This document shows positions 53,950-62,822 of a stretch of 64,000 bases of DNA, in pieces. The notes beneath the pieces were generated by a model, which saw only the letters and a program-made list of their open reading frames with translations, did no database searches and was not told the origin of the DNA. Each line of letters starts with the position of its first letter. Position 1 is the stretch's first letter. Made by a program: the position numbers and the translations under genes. The stretch is from Maribacter sedimenticola (GTDB lineage Bacteria > Bacteroidota > Bacteroidia > Flavobacteriales > Flavobacteriaceae): the NCBI RefSeq assembly GCF_900188415.1, contig NZ_FZNV01000011.1:1-64000 (forward strand), written 5' to 3'.

Positions 53950-54741
53950 ATGAAGTTGAAAATATCAGATAGAAATAAGAAAATTATAAACAGGGTTTAT
54001 AAGATATCCCTTGTAATTATAGGTATAGTCATTGTAATCTTTAATGACACTTTTGGTAAATTAGAAGGGTTTGCTGAGTTTGTTGTATTGTACTTTATTC
54101 TCTTAATCATTACAATTGCCCACTGGGTTTTTAAACAGATCAAATCAATTATTCGATTAAAGAATGAAAAAGAAAAAACAGAATTACTGCATTTAAAAAG
54201 TCAGGTAAACCCACATTTCTTCTTCAATACACTCAACAATTTGTATGGATTAATGGAAAAAGATTCTAAGGAAAGGGAAATGGTACTTAAACTTTCTGAT
54301 ATGATGCGATATAGTATTTATGAGGGCCAAAAAGATTGGGTTACCCTTAAACAAGAATTAGATTACTTAAAAAACTATATTGAACTTCAAGGAATACGCT
54401 ATCATAAAAAGTCTGATATTCAATTTAATTCTGAAATTGAGAATCCGCAAGCTAAAATTATGCCTTTACTATTTATTATTCTAGTAGAGAATGCTTTTAA
54501 GCATGGCTTGGAAAATTTAGAAAAAGACGCGTATATCCATATTAACTTCACCGAAAAGGATAATAACGTAAATTTCATAATTGAAAATAATTTTGAATTA
54601 CAACAAACACCCAATACAGAAGGTATTGGTTTAAAAAACTTAAAGAGAAGATTAGAGCTAGTTTATCCAAATAAGCATGCTCTTTCTTTTGACGTAAACA
54701 CCAATAGTTATAAAGTTAAACTATCTCTAAAATTAAAATAA
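53950..54741 (+). CDS. LytS-type sensor histidine kinase
   Basis: A 263-residue kinase with two membrane helices (about residues 16-35 and 42-62). The His_kinase domain opens LKSQVNPHFFFNTLNNLYGLM with the acceptor His, and FIILVENAFKHGLENL is the N-box. A GIGLKNLKRRLEL G-box follows near 225. It shares its stop/start (ATAATGAG) with the response regulator gene. It is divergent from the ABC ATPase gene, with about 200 bases between. Confidence 0.93.
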   Translation: MKLKISDRNKKIINRVYKISLVIIGIVIVIFNDTFGKLEGFAEFVVLYFILLIITIAHWVFKQIKSIIRLKNEKEKTELLHLKSQVNPHFFFNTLNNLYGLMEKDSKEREMVLKLSDMMRYSIYEGQKDWVTLKQELDYLKNYIELQGIRYHKKSDIQFNSEIENPQAKIMPLLFIILVENAFKHGLENLEKDAYIHINFTEKDNNVNFIIENNFELQQTPNTEGIGLKNLKRRLELVYPNKHALSFDVNTNSYKVKLSLKLK

Positions 54742-55439
54742 TGAGATATCTAATCATAGATGATGAACATATAGCCCACAAGATTATCATGGAATATTGT
54801 CAAATGCTTCCGCATATGAAGTTGCAGAAAAACTGTTATAGCGCTTTGGAAGCGCTTGAGTATTTGAATACACATCAAGTTGACCTAATCTTTTTAGATA
54901 TAAATATGCCCAAGTTAAAAGGATTCGAATTTTTAAGAACCTTATCATCACCTCCTAAAGTTATTGTCACGACCGCCTACAGTGAATTCGCAATTGAAGG
55001 CTACGAATTAAACGTTGTAGATTACTTGTTAAAACCTTTTAGTTTAGAACGTTTTTTGAGTGCTATTAATAAAGTAACGTCTTCGACCATTAGTACAATA
55101 AGTATGGGAAGAGCACAGAATATAAAGCCTGAAGGAAAGCATATTTTTTTAAAGCAAAATAATAGTCATGTTCAGGTAGCTATAGATTCCATACTATTTA
55201 TTGAAGCTTCTGGCAACTATACCAAAGTTATTACTACTGATGGCATCATCAGCATCCGAGAAAAAATATCGGATACGATACAATTATTTTCAGACAATGA
55301 TTTCCTTCAAGTTCATAAGTCTTTTGCAGTTGCAAAAAAGCATATACGTAGTGTAGAAGGCAACAGAATTTACATTGGAGATCATATTGTGCCTATTGGT
55401 AAACTGTATAAAACAAATATCATTCAATTATTGAAATAA
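54741..55439 (+). CDS. LytTR-family response regulator
   Basis: A 232-residue regulator. The receiver has DDEH at 7-10, LIFLDINMPKLKG (Asp near 54) and LLKPFSLERF; the LytTR domain begins HIFLKQNNSHVQVAIDSILFIEASGNYTKV near 134 and contains FLQVHKSFAVAKKHIRSVEGNRIYIGDHIVPIG. Its start overlaps the kinase stop by one base. It likely acts on the divergent ABC operon; two LytTR pairs thus flank the ABC genes. Confidence 0.93.
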   Translation: MRYLIIDDEHIAHKIIMEYCQMLPHMKLQKNCYSALEALEYLNTHQVDLIFLDINMPKLKGFEFLRTLSSPPKVIVTTAYSEFAIEGYELNVVDYLLKPFSLERFLSAINKVTSSTISTISMGRAQNIKPEGKHIFLKQNNSHVQVAIDSILFIEASGNYTKVITTDGIISIREKISDTIQLFSDNDFLQVHKSFAVAKKHIRSVEGNRIYIGDHIVPIGKLYKTNIIQLLK

Positions 55440-55460
55440 GCTATTGTTTGCTCTAATACA

Positions 55461-55500
55461 TACCAACGTTTTTGTTTATGGTTGGTTGCGAGAAAATTCC
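55461..55500 (-). repeat. attC relic (minus strand)
   Basis: Read on minus, CTCGCAACCAACCATAAACA is followed by the arm GTTGGTATG (55467 downward), matching the right half of short-class sites (CGCAACTAACCATACAC...GTT). The left half is not recognisable, and no gene on the minus strand follows. Likely a dead site. Confidence 0.45.
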
Positions 55501-55600
55501 ATGGGGTTTTCAGGGTAATAAATCAAGATAGTAAAATACGAGGCTTGCCTATCGTAAAATCAGAAATACTGAACTGTATACGGCTTACAATCTTCCTTTT

Positions 55601-57403
55601 CTACGACCATAATCTAAAAGGAATTACCCCCCAGTAAATTAAAATAACGGTCCACTGTAGGATAAATAAAGTTCCTAGTGCATCTATTGTCAATGTTTTG
55701 TTTCTCCATATTTTTATACTACCAAAAATCATTGCTATTGGTAATGTACCTGTTACAATTGCTAACAAAACATTTGCAAATGTGAAATCTCCTAAGTTTA
55801 GAAAAGATTGATTTAGAAGAAACGGAATCGGAATCAAAAGCCCAACAATGGATAAAAATGGGAACGTTATTATCTGGTAGTTTTTAAACAGTTTTTTCTG
55901 AAAGAGTAAATAGGATCCACGTAAGAAAATAATGATTATACCAATTAATCCCAGAATAAGACTTAGCCACATTAAAGCTAAATAAGTTGTATTAACTTTT
56001 TCGTAGGTTACTAATCCATCGCTAATTATTGGTATACTTCCGTTTTTGTATAAAACGTGAGAAGAATTTACTCTATCTTCTTTTCTGAATAAATTACTTC
56101 CAACAGGTACAAGAGTGTAAGTTTCCATTTGAATAGATTTAACAAGAAGGCTATTTTTTTTCTTCTCCACTTTTATTGAATTGAAAAGTAAATCCAGGTA
56201 TGCAAAGAGTTTAAATCGAACAGGGTTCATTTTATAATAACCTTCAAACTCTTCAACATTCGATGGTAAGTTCTCTTTTTCATTCAGTTGGTCAGGCTTA
56301 TTAATCTCAAGGTGATTTATAAAAATCCTATTAAATTTCTCATAATTAGCGGTTTCACTATCCGTATTAAAACTTATAAAAAATGCTTTTTTTTGCTCAG
56401 GAAATAGATAGAATGTTGCTCTGTAACCAGTTGTATTTCCACGATGGAATTTACCTACAACCCCATATCTATCTCTGTAACTAAGTCCAAACTGATAGCC
56501 TGATTTTAATCCATTTTTATAAGATTCTGTTGATGTTGGATTCCCCATTTGATATAAAAGCGCTTTATCAATAAAAGACTTCCCATTAACAGTGCCGTCA
56601 CTCATTAAGAATTTTGTGAATAGCGCCATATCTTTTGCAGTTGTGGAAAATTGGCCAGATGGACGTAAAAACATAGGTATGTTCTCTTGCGTTATCCCAT
56701 TATCAAAATGTCCCATAGCAAGGTGCCGGTCAATATTCTTTCCTTTTTGAGTTGTAAATTGAAAAGTGCTGTTCTTCATACCTAAAGGACCAAGAAGATT
56801 TTTATCCAAATAGTTTTCGTAAGGTTCCTGAGTGATTTTTTCAATAATTAAACCTAAAAAGGAATACCCCATATTTGAGTAAGAAAATCGAGTTCCAGGT
56901 ATGGTTCTCACTTTCAATACAGAAGGGTTTTTAGTAAAAAGATATTCTAGTGGCGTAGTAGAAGTTGATTTAGTGCTGAAAACCTGCCAAAATCTGGAAT
57001 CTTCAATTCCTGCCGTGTGATTTAATAAATCTCTAATTGTAACGGGATTATTTTCTCTCCAGGGGTTATCAAAAGTTATGTTGGATAAAATTTTGTAAAC
57101 AGGGGAGTCAATGTCTAATTTTCCCTGGGTTGCTAAACGAAGAATACCTGTGGCGATCAGTGTTTTTGTCACTGAACCAATTAATACCCTATCGTTAGTG
57201 TCTAAAATTTCATTTGTTTCCGCATTCTTTAAGCCTATTGCTCCAATTGTAACTATATCATCACTAACAGATGACCATACAGCACCAGTCAAATTTTCGC
57301 TCGCAATGGCCTTTTTTAAATCTTCTTCTAAAGTGTTCTTCTCTTGCGCGACCGAGATATTAGAAAACAATACGGAAAGAAGTAAAATAATAGATTTAAT
57401 CAT
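55601..57403 (-). CDS. Serine hydrolase, beta-lactamase (class C/PBP-like) family with membrane tail
   Basis: A 600-residue exported enzyme (signal ending ISVAQ near 19). The catalytic domain spans about 25-345: SVTK (SxxK near 73), YSNMGYSFLG (YxN near 170), and a HRGNTTGYRA third box (HxG near 318). The C-terminal part has four to five membrane helices (about 455-595). These proteins are D-aminopeptidase or transpeptidase-like esterases and rarely true beta-lactamases. The start follows TAA of a short frame (57404) without a gap. Confidence 0.88.
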   Translation of the reverse strand: MIKSIILLLSVLFSNISVAQEKNTLEEDLKKAIASENLTGAVWSSVSDDIVTIGAIGLKNAETNEILDTNDRVLIGSVTKTLIATGILRLATQGKLDIDSPVYKILSNITFDNPWRENNPVTIRDLLNHTAGIEDSRFWQVFSTKSTSTTPLEYLFTKNPSVLKVRTIPGTRFSYSNMGYSFLGLIIEKITQEPYENYLDKNLLGPLGMKNSTFQFTTQKGKNIDRHLAMGHFDNGITQENIPMFLRPSGQFSTTAKDMALFTKFLMSDGTVNGKSFIDKALLYQMGNPTSTESYKNGLKSGYQFGLSYRDRYGVVGKFHRGNTTGYRATFYLFPEQKKAFFISFNTDSETANYEKFNRIFINHLEINKPDQLNEKENLPSNVEEFEGYYKMNPVRFKLFAYLDLLFNSIKVEKKKNSLLVKSIQMETYTLVPVGSNLFRKEDRVNSSHVLYKNGSIPIISDGLVTYEKVNTTYLALMWLSLILGLIGIIIIFLRGSYLLFQKKLFKNYQIITFPFLSIVGLLIPIPFLLNQSFLNLGDFTFANVLLAIVTGTLPIAMIFGSIKIWRNKTLTIDALGTLFILQWTVILIYWGVIPFRLWS

Positions 57404-57502
57404 TTAAAATAGTTTAACCCGGATTATGGTACCTGATGCTATAATATCAAAATGGTCTCCAATGGCTTTTACACCTGTCATGATACCAAGCACCAGAAGC
57501 AT
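57404..57502 (-). pseudogene. Short frame just upstream of the serine hydrolase
   Basis: The minus-strand frame MLLVLGIMTGVKAIGDHFDI followed by IASGTIIRVKLF ends in TAA directly against the next ATG. A second frame starting MKSINQK at the shared leader joins it only after a shift near AAAAAGC, so the intact gene may be a 46-residue protein broken by a frameshift. No family recognised. Confidence 0.35.
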
Positions 57503-57653
57503 TTCTATAATTAAATTTCCTTGCTTTTTGATTGATTGATTTCATTTCATTTTTTTTGATAATTGATTGATTTTGTAATTGTTCGTTTTTGATGGTTTTG
57601 ATTGATCATTTTTATTTAATTTTTTTTGTTCCTTAGTATTGCTATTCTGAAAA
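57503..57653. other. Leader-repeat cluster
   Basis: Holds several runs of TTTTTGATTGATTGA and a GTTCGTTTTTGAT block (minus-strand leader elements) in tandem, and no gene except the short frame noted beside it. Confidence 0.5.
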
Positions 57654-58145
57654 CTATTTTTGCTTTTTAAGCATTTCAAGGAATTCTGTTTTCCCAACCT
57701 TTCCAACAGCGTAATCAATTACATTTCCTTCAGGATCAATAAGAACTGTTGTTGGGGTAGCGCCAATGTTATAGTGCTTTACGAGTTCTTCAACATTAGG
57801 GTCATCAATATTAATCTCTACGGGTATAACTTTCGCATTAATGGCATTCATGGCTTCTTTGTCTCCAAAAATTTCACGCTTCATAATGCGACAAGGCGAA
57901 CACCATTCCCCGGTAAAAAATAACATAATATTTTTGTCAGAACTGTCAGCAAGCTTTTGAGCAGATACCATGTCATCATTCCAAACCATATCATTTGAAG
58001 GCACATAGAATGAATACCATGCATACCAAAGAGAAACAACAAGGAAAGTGAGCCAGAACCAGCGCCAAAAAGGATGAGATTTAGTTTTCATACGCTTTGG
58101 GGTATTGTTTGATGAATTTGTTACTATGGCATCTGTTTTTTTCAT
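57654..58145 (-). CDS. Thioredoxin-family protein, membrane-anchored
   Basis: A 163-residue protein with a membrane helix near residues 28-46 and a thioredoxin fold after residue 60. The active-site motif is FTGEWCSPCRIMKRE (WCxxC, Cys near 77 and 80), with cis-Pro in IGATPTTVLIDPEGN near 132. Such envelope thioredoxins reduce or pass electrons to exported disulphides. It is the last gene of a run on the minus strand with the serine hydrolase at 58172, 26 bases away. Confidence 0.92.
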   Translation of the reverse strand: MKKTDAIVTNSSNNTPKRMKTKSHPFWRWFWLTFLVVSLWYAWYSFYVPSNDMVWNDDMVSAQKLADSSDKNIMLFFTGEWCSPCRIMKREIFGDKEAMNAINAKVIPVEINIDDPNVEELVKHYNIGATPTTVLIDPEGNVIDYAVGKVGKTEFLEMLKKQK

Positions 58146-58171
58146 TGTGTATATTACTTTTAAGATATTGG

Positions 58172-59215
58172 TTACTTTCTCCTTTTCAGGATTTTTACAA
58201 TTCTATTATTAATTTTTTCTGATACGTTCCAAGAGTATCCGCCACTGGTATTTACAAATTGAACAACTACAGCATCAATATCCTTGTGATACTTGGCAAT
58301 ACTGCTGTAACCTGGTAATAATCCTGTATGTTCATATATATAAATAGATGAATAGATAGCTTGTTCAGTATCATTGAGCAAGGAGACGTCGTTCAACGCC
58401 CTCAAGAATATACCCACATCCTGTGCTGTAGCCACCATGGAGCCGGCAGGGCTTACAAAATCATTGGGCTTTAGGTCTGGCTCATAATCCACGGCATATC
58501 CGCTCATAACATCGTCTAAATTCACTTCACTTAGCAAACTGTAGGTGTGGTTGAGCCCGAGGGGCATTAAAATTTCTTTTTTGATAAATTGGTGATGACT
58601 ATATCCCAATATTTTATCCAAGATTTCGCCAATCAACAGATAATTGGTATTTGAGTACCTATATTTTTTATCCGGTTTAAAATCGGCAGGAGTATCGAGG
58701 ACCAAATCGAGCGATTCTTTAGTGTTTTTAGAATAATCGTTTACCCAAAAACCTGGAAAGTCCGTGTAGTTCGGAATACCAGACCGATGTTGCACCATCA
58801 TTCTCAAGGTGATTTTATCGGCATTTTCAATTCGTCCCACCAGTTCCGGCATATAATCAGCGAGCGTTTTGTCTAAAGACAACTGATTGTCATTAACTAA
58901 TTTTGCTACGGCAACAGCAACATACAACTTGCTAATGCTGGCAATCCGGAATAAAGCTTTTGGGTTGGCAGGAATCTTATTTTTTCGATCCTGCCAGCCA
59001 GCGGCATAAAACTCAGGTGGCTTTCCAGCTTGGTCTACATAAACAATCATGCCGTCCAAACCGTATCCAATGGCATCATTGACCTGTTCCTGAACCGTTT
59101 CAGGTAATGGTGTTAACAGTAATCTTAGCAAAATCCATGGTACAAAAAATAGTGAGCTGATGCTTGCCATAATAAATATGATTTTGAGTATTCGTTTTGA
59201 TTTTTGCTTTGTCAT
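58172..59215 (-). CDS. Serine hydrolase, beta-lactamase family
   Basis: A 347-residue exported or anchored protein (helix at 10-32). Catalytic signatures are FRIASISKLYVA (SxxK near 94), YSNTNYLLIG (YxN near 198) and a late HTGLLPGYSS (HxG near 295). It belongs to the class C beta-lactamase/D-alanyl-D-alanine carboxypeptidase-like group and probably acts on cell-wall or ester substrates. A CPBP protease gene precedes it by about 31 bases. Confidence 0.88.
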   Translation of the reverse strand: MTKQKSKRILKIIFIMASISSLFFVPWILLRLLLTPLPETVQEQVNDAIGYGLDGMIVYVDQAGKPPEFYAAGWQDRKNKIPANPKALFRIASISKLYVAVAVAKLVNDNQLSLDKTLADYMPELVGRIENADKITLRMMVQHRSGIPNYTDFPGFWVNDYSKNTKESLDLVLDTPADFKPDKKYRYSNTNYLLIGEILDKILGYSHHQFIKKEILMPLGLNHTYSLLSEVNLDDVMSGYAVDYEPDLKPNDFVSPAGSMVATAQDVGIFLRALNDVSLLNDTEQAIYSSIYIYEHTGLLPGYSSIAKYHKDIDAVVVQFVNTSGGYSWNVSEKINNRIVKILKRRK

Positions 59216-59246
59216 AATTCTGTAGTTTTATATACTATCTGAAAAC

Positions 59247-60101
59247 CTATAGATTCTCAATTTTCGCCTTTCGCCAAAAATAGATGGCAAATAGCGTCGT
59301 AATAATCGGTAGCATGAGTCCGTATTCATCTATCCAAAAAGTAGTGCGGTCATTTGTTATCGTCAACGGCGTGAAAATCTTCTGTATGAATATATTGTGT
59401 ACAGAATGAAATAGGGCCGCAGGCCACAAGCTGTTGGATTTAAAAGTATAGTAGGCCAAAATGACCGAAATTGCCACTATCATTACGGTAAAAGCTGTAA
59501 TGTGTAGCAACAGGTTTCCACTTCCCTTGTATATCAAAAAGATAATTGGCCAATGCCATATCGCCCAAATTAGGCCACTAATTATAGAAACAGTGCCAAA
59601 GGAAAATAGTTTCCGAAGTTCGTAGATGAAGAATCCCCGCCATCCTATTTCCTCGCCCAATGTCGAACCAATGTTCTTTACAACACCAACAATAGATAAG
59701 AGAACAATCATAGTCAATAGTATAATAGTACTATTGAAACCTTCCATGCCTAATTCTTGCGACCACTCGGTGATAGTTTCCTGATTGAGCACATTTCCAA
59801 AACCGAAAACCCAAATCAATACATAGGCAATCATAATATAGGCTACCGGAATCAAATAGGATAGGCGCAAATTTTTCAAACGTTTCAGACCCAATGGAAG
59901 ACTTGAAATCGGTCTTTTCAGTAGCTTCAATGTAATAAAGGCGGATAATGCAGGGCTCATCATTAAAGCCCCGACATAGATGCTTGTAGGGTTCAGCTTG
60001 AGTATTGCGTAATAACAGATAGTACTTAGCAGGGTCAAAATACCCAAAAACAACAGTATCGTTTTCCGGACTTTTTTCTGATTTTTTGGTTCGTTACTCA
60101 T
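59247..60101 (-). CDS. CPBP-family intramembrane metalloprotease
   Basis: A 284-residue membrane protein with eight helices. Motifs: TLGEEIGWRGFFIYELRKLF (Glu-Glu and Arg near 148-153), SGLIWAIWHWPIIFL (His near 180) and LFHSVHNIFIQKIF (His, Asn near 230-234). The group includes CAAX-like proteases and bacteriocin self-immunity proteins. No bacteriocin gene is seen. It lies between the serine hydrolase and a small gene. Confidence 0.88.
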   Translation of the reverse strand: MSNEPKNQKKVRKTILLFLGILTLLSTICYYAILKLNPTSIYVGALMMSPALSAFITLKLLKRPISSLPLGLKRLKNLRLSYLIPVAYIMIAYVLIWVFGFGNVLNQETITEWSQELGMEGFNSTIILLTMIVLLSIVGVVKNIGSTLGEEIGWRGFFIYELRKLFSFGTVSIISGLIWAIWHWPIIFLIYKGSGNLLLHITAFTVMIVAISVILAYYTFKSNSLWPAALFHSVHNIFIQKIFTPLTITNDRTTFWIDEYGLMLPIITTLFAIYFWRKAKIENL

Positions 60102-60131
60102 AATAAGTTTATTAGGTGACTACACGTCTAT

Positions 60132-60251
60132 TTACAGTGCTAATTTGATTGTCTTTACATCTTTGTTTTTGTTGCCAATGGTGCTAAATAGTTGTTCAAT
60201 AGCTATCCTTTGCCCAATGAATTGGATATCATTCTTAACAGCCCATTTCAT
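60132..60251 (-). CDS. Small basic protein (39 aa)
   Basis: ATG 60251 overlaps the TAA of the upstream membrane-protein gene (TAATG), a sign of coupled translation. The product MKWAVKNDIQFIGQRIAIEQ and LFSTIGNKNKDVKTIKLAL is amphipathic and basic. It may be a genuine small protein or the tail of an older gene. No family recognised. Confidence 0.4.
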   Translation of the reverse strand: MKWAVKNDIQFIGQRIAIEQLFSTIGNKNKDVKTIKLAL

Positions 60252-60841
60252 TAACTGGACCTGGTACTTTTACCTATTCCCAGAGTTCTAATTCCTAGTG
60301 CTACCAGCGATATTATTAAAATCACGAAATAGAGTGTCGTGATCATACTCTTAAGAAGACTGAAACTACTGGTTATTGCTACAGTACTATGGTCTATTTC
60401 GGGATAGCTGTTGAGTATAGCAATGATTCCTATATTTTCAGCGTAATCCATCGCTCCGGCTAATAAAGGCAAAAGACAGAGATATGCCAACACCGTTTTT
60501 AGTTTGTCGAGTTTGTTAAGAAAATAGGCAAGTACTAAGCAATAACTTATTCCAAATAAAAGTGGATAAACCATATCCACAGGTATTTGATTGCTTAAAT
60601 AAGTCTTACGTCCAATTTCTCCGAGTGTGTTGCATAGTTGATCGACATAATTGAAGTCATATCCCATTGGTAGCATATCAAGCAATTTCATTCCATTTGA
60701 AAATTCCATTGTTTTGGGAATAGTAACAGTAAGCATGAATACATATACTAAATTGGTAATTATGAAAAGTGATACTACTTTTTTACCAGCAATATTTTTC
60801 TGAAAGAATTTGGTTATTTGTTTTGTTTTTTTCTTGGTCAT
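60251..60841 (-). CDS. Four-helix membrane protein, unknown
   Basis: From ATG 60841 the protein has 196 residues with membrane helices near 24-43, 95-112, 120-138 and 163-184. An acidic MDYAENIGIIAIL turn lies near 132-144 and a basic tail (GKSTRSS) ends it. Similar proteins are known only as hypothetical membrane proteins. The stop overlaps the start of the small gene at 60251. It follows the DUF6090 gene by about 40 bases. Confidence 0.7.
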   Translation of the reverse strand: MTKKKTKQITKFFQKNIAGKKVVSLFIITNLVYVFMLTVTIPKTMEFSNGMKLLDMLPMGYDFNYVDQLCNTLGEIGRKTYLSNQIPVDMVYPLLFGISYCLVLAYFLNKLDKLKTVLAYLCLLPLLAGAMDYAENIGIIAILNSYPEIDHSTVAITSSFSLLKSMITTLYFVILIISLVALGIRTLGIGKSTRSS

Positions 60842-60880
60842 TTTTTTAGTGCTAGTATTTAACAAATAGGCCTTGAGAAT

Positions 60881-61645
60881 TTAATCATTGGTAATTGCAT
60901 CTATTTCTTTGCTAACGCTTTGTCCAATAGCTCCTAGTTGATTATACTGATTGATCATTTCATCAAATTGAAAGGCCGCCAAACTAATAACATTTCGGTA
61001 AGGAGCGGACGCCGTATATTGCTTAAAGGCCTCATCGTACTCGGATTGGGGCGTTGCCCTCATGCTTAAGGCATCTTGTGTCATAACAGCGGACGCTAAA
61101 ATTAACGATAGATCGAACTGGGTAGAAAGATAGGCCTCTTGATTCACCATATAATCGTTATAACTTTTCTCGTTTTCGGCAATGACTTCTACTAAACTAT
61201 GGTATTTGGTCAATAGCGAATCCAACGGGGTATTATTAATCTTTCCAAAATATTCGGAATTTTTTAGGGCTTCATATCCGCCTGTATTCGGTTTAAAATA
61301 GAAATCCGCAAAGGCAAGACCACTGAACTTAAAGATATGGAGATTCTCATCTTCTGTCTTATCCAAGATACTTGTACGGGCCTTTTTGCATAAATCGGCT
61401 ATTTGTGCCCTGCCCTGTGTTATCTCCTCTAGTTGCCGAAGATCTTCCGAAGTGTGGGACTTGATTTTTACTAAATACTCTTTTAAGGCATTGTCATCTT
61501 TTCTGGACTGGTTCCAATTGTCAATTTGTAAGGCAATTAATATTCCGATGACAACCAGCACTATTTCACCTATGGCATATAGTGCATATTGTCTAGTCTT
61601 ATTTTCACCCAATAGTTTAAACCGTATTTTTCGAAAGATCTTCAT
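60881..61645 (-). CDS. DUF6090 family membrane protein
   Basis: A 254-residue protein with the signature start of DUF6090: MKIFRKIRFKLLGENKTRQYA followed by the helix LYAIGEIVLVVIGILIALQIDNWNQSRKD (about 22-50). The rest is a helical periplasmic domain with coiled-coil character. Function unknown; the family is widespread in Flavobacteriaceae and often multi-copy. It stands between a membrane protein and an acyltransferase. Confidence 0.9.
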   Translation of the reverse strand: MKIFRKIRFKLLGENKTRQYALYAIGEIVLVVIGILIALQIDNWNQSRKDDNALKEYLVKIKSHTSEDLRQLEEITQGRAQIADLCKKARTSILDKTEDENLHIFKFSGLAFADFYFKPNTGGYEALKNSEYFGKINNTPLDSLLTKYHSLVEVIAENEKSYNDYMVNQEAYLSTQFDLSLILASAVMTQDALSMRATPQSEYDEAFKQYTASAPYRNVISLAAFQFDEMINQYNQLGAIGQSVSKEIDAITND

Positions 61646-61701
61646 ATTAATTTATGGATTTCAAGAGTTATTCTCTTATTCAGTATTTCAGCCTTACCAT
61701 A

Positions 61702-62805
61702 CTATTCTAAATTTATATCGGGGGAGTGAAGTTTTGATCTTTCGATTTTTTTTGATGTCCATTTTAATCCGAAAAAAGGCCTTAAAAAAACAACTCTCCG
61801 AAGAACAAACTCGTATAAAAGATAGCAAATAATACCGGTAAAGGCAGTAATAGCAATGAATTTTAGCACTGTGGGCATTTCCAAAGGTAATATGAGCATA
61901 GCCCCTATATACAGTACGAACATATGAATAATGTACACCGGATATGCTGCCTGGCTTAGGTAACTTAGGATTTTACTTGGTCTGTTCAAGTATTTATAGC
62001 CCAACCCAAAAACTCCGAAAATCCAACAATTGGCTTCTATGGCCGTAAGATAACCGGGTGCCTCAGTTGCGAACTCAACATATCTAATGCCATACAGAAC
62101 GGCTGCTATACCAAGGTAGAAATACCTCCATTTCAAAACGGTCTGCCAGAAGGTTTTACCGCTGTACACAAAGAGAAAACCAAAAAAGAAGGCGAGCAAT
62201 CCAAGAAAGAAGCCATGCCAGGTCTCCGCATATAGGGCGAATAGCTGGGGTTTTACCAGCAAGGCCTCAACTACAAAAAATATAGAAATCGACAAAGGCC
62301 CAACAGGATTACCCATGAATTTGGACAAGACGTTTTTAAATCTTCCATTCTCGTTCTTTTTCAGATAGAAAAATAAGGGCAGTAACAGCAGGACGTATGC
62401 AAAAATATTCCCTAGAAACCATAAATGCCCTACATGCGGATAATAGCCCAACGGCATATCATAATACGTCTGAAAAATATACATATGTAAGGTGGTTATA
62501 GCTACAAAGCCAAAGACGAAGGGTAAAAGAATACGCTTTGTCCGTTCCAGAATCAATTGCTTCCAGTTTCTCTTGCGCATGGCAAAATAGAGCCCCATAC
62601 CCGAGACATAGAACAAAAGCGGAATCCGCCAAACATTCAGCATGGTCATAGGTTTCCATAGACCTTCTAGAAACTCATCGCTCCTGATAAACCCTATGAA
62701 CATGGCCCAAGGTTGAAATATGATGGCAATATGATAGATGAGCAGCAGGCCAATTGCAATAACTCGTAACCAATCAATATCATATCTTCTTTCAGTTTTC
62801 ACCAT
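61702..62805 (-). CDS. Acyltransferase 3 family protein (OafA/OatA-like)
   Basis: A 367-residue membrane protein with about ten helices. The opening RRYDIDWLRVIAIGLLLIYHIAIIF has the DWLR...H motif of acyltransferase-3 enzymes, which transfer acyl groups to sugars or peptides at the membrane. HLWFLGNIFAYVLLLLPLFF near 126 holds another conserved loop. The substrate cannot be inferred. It lies 18 bases downstream of the ankyrin lipoprotein gene, so probably co-transcribed. Confidence 0.9.
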   Translation of the reverse strand: MVKTERRYDIDWLRVIAIGLLLIYHIAIIFQPWAMFIGFIRSDEFLEGLWKPMTMLNVWRIPLLFYVSGMGLYFAMRKRNWKQLILERTKRILLPFVFGFVAITTLHMYIFQTYYDMPLGYYPHVGHLWFLGNIFAYVLLLLPLFFYLKKNENGRFKNVLSKFMGNPVGPLSISIFFVVEALLVKPQLFALYAETWHGFFLGLLAFFFGFLFVYSGKTFWQTVLKWRYFYLGIAAVLYGIRYVEFATEAPGYLTAIEANCWIFGVFGLGYKYLNRPSKILSYLSQAAYPVYIIHMFVLYIGAMLILPLEMPTVLKFIAITAFTGIICYLLYEFVLRRVVFLRPFFGLKWTSKKIERSKLHSPDINLE

Positions 62806-62822
62806 GTTTAATTTTAAATCGA

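Noticed and set aside
55601..59215. The two beta-lactamase-family proteins as antibiotic-resistance enzymes
   Set aside because: The motifs fit the broad serine hydrolase/PBP-like group; nothing indicates beta-lactam hydrolysis, and one has a membrane tail.
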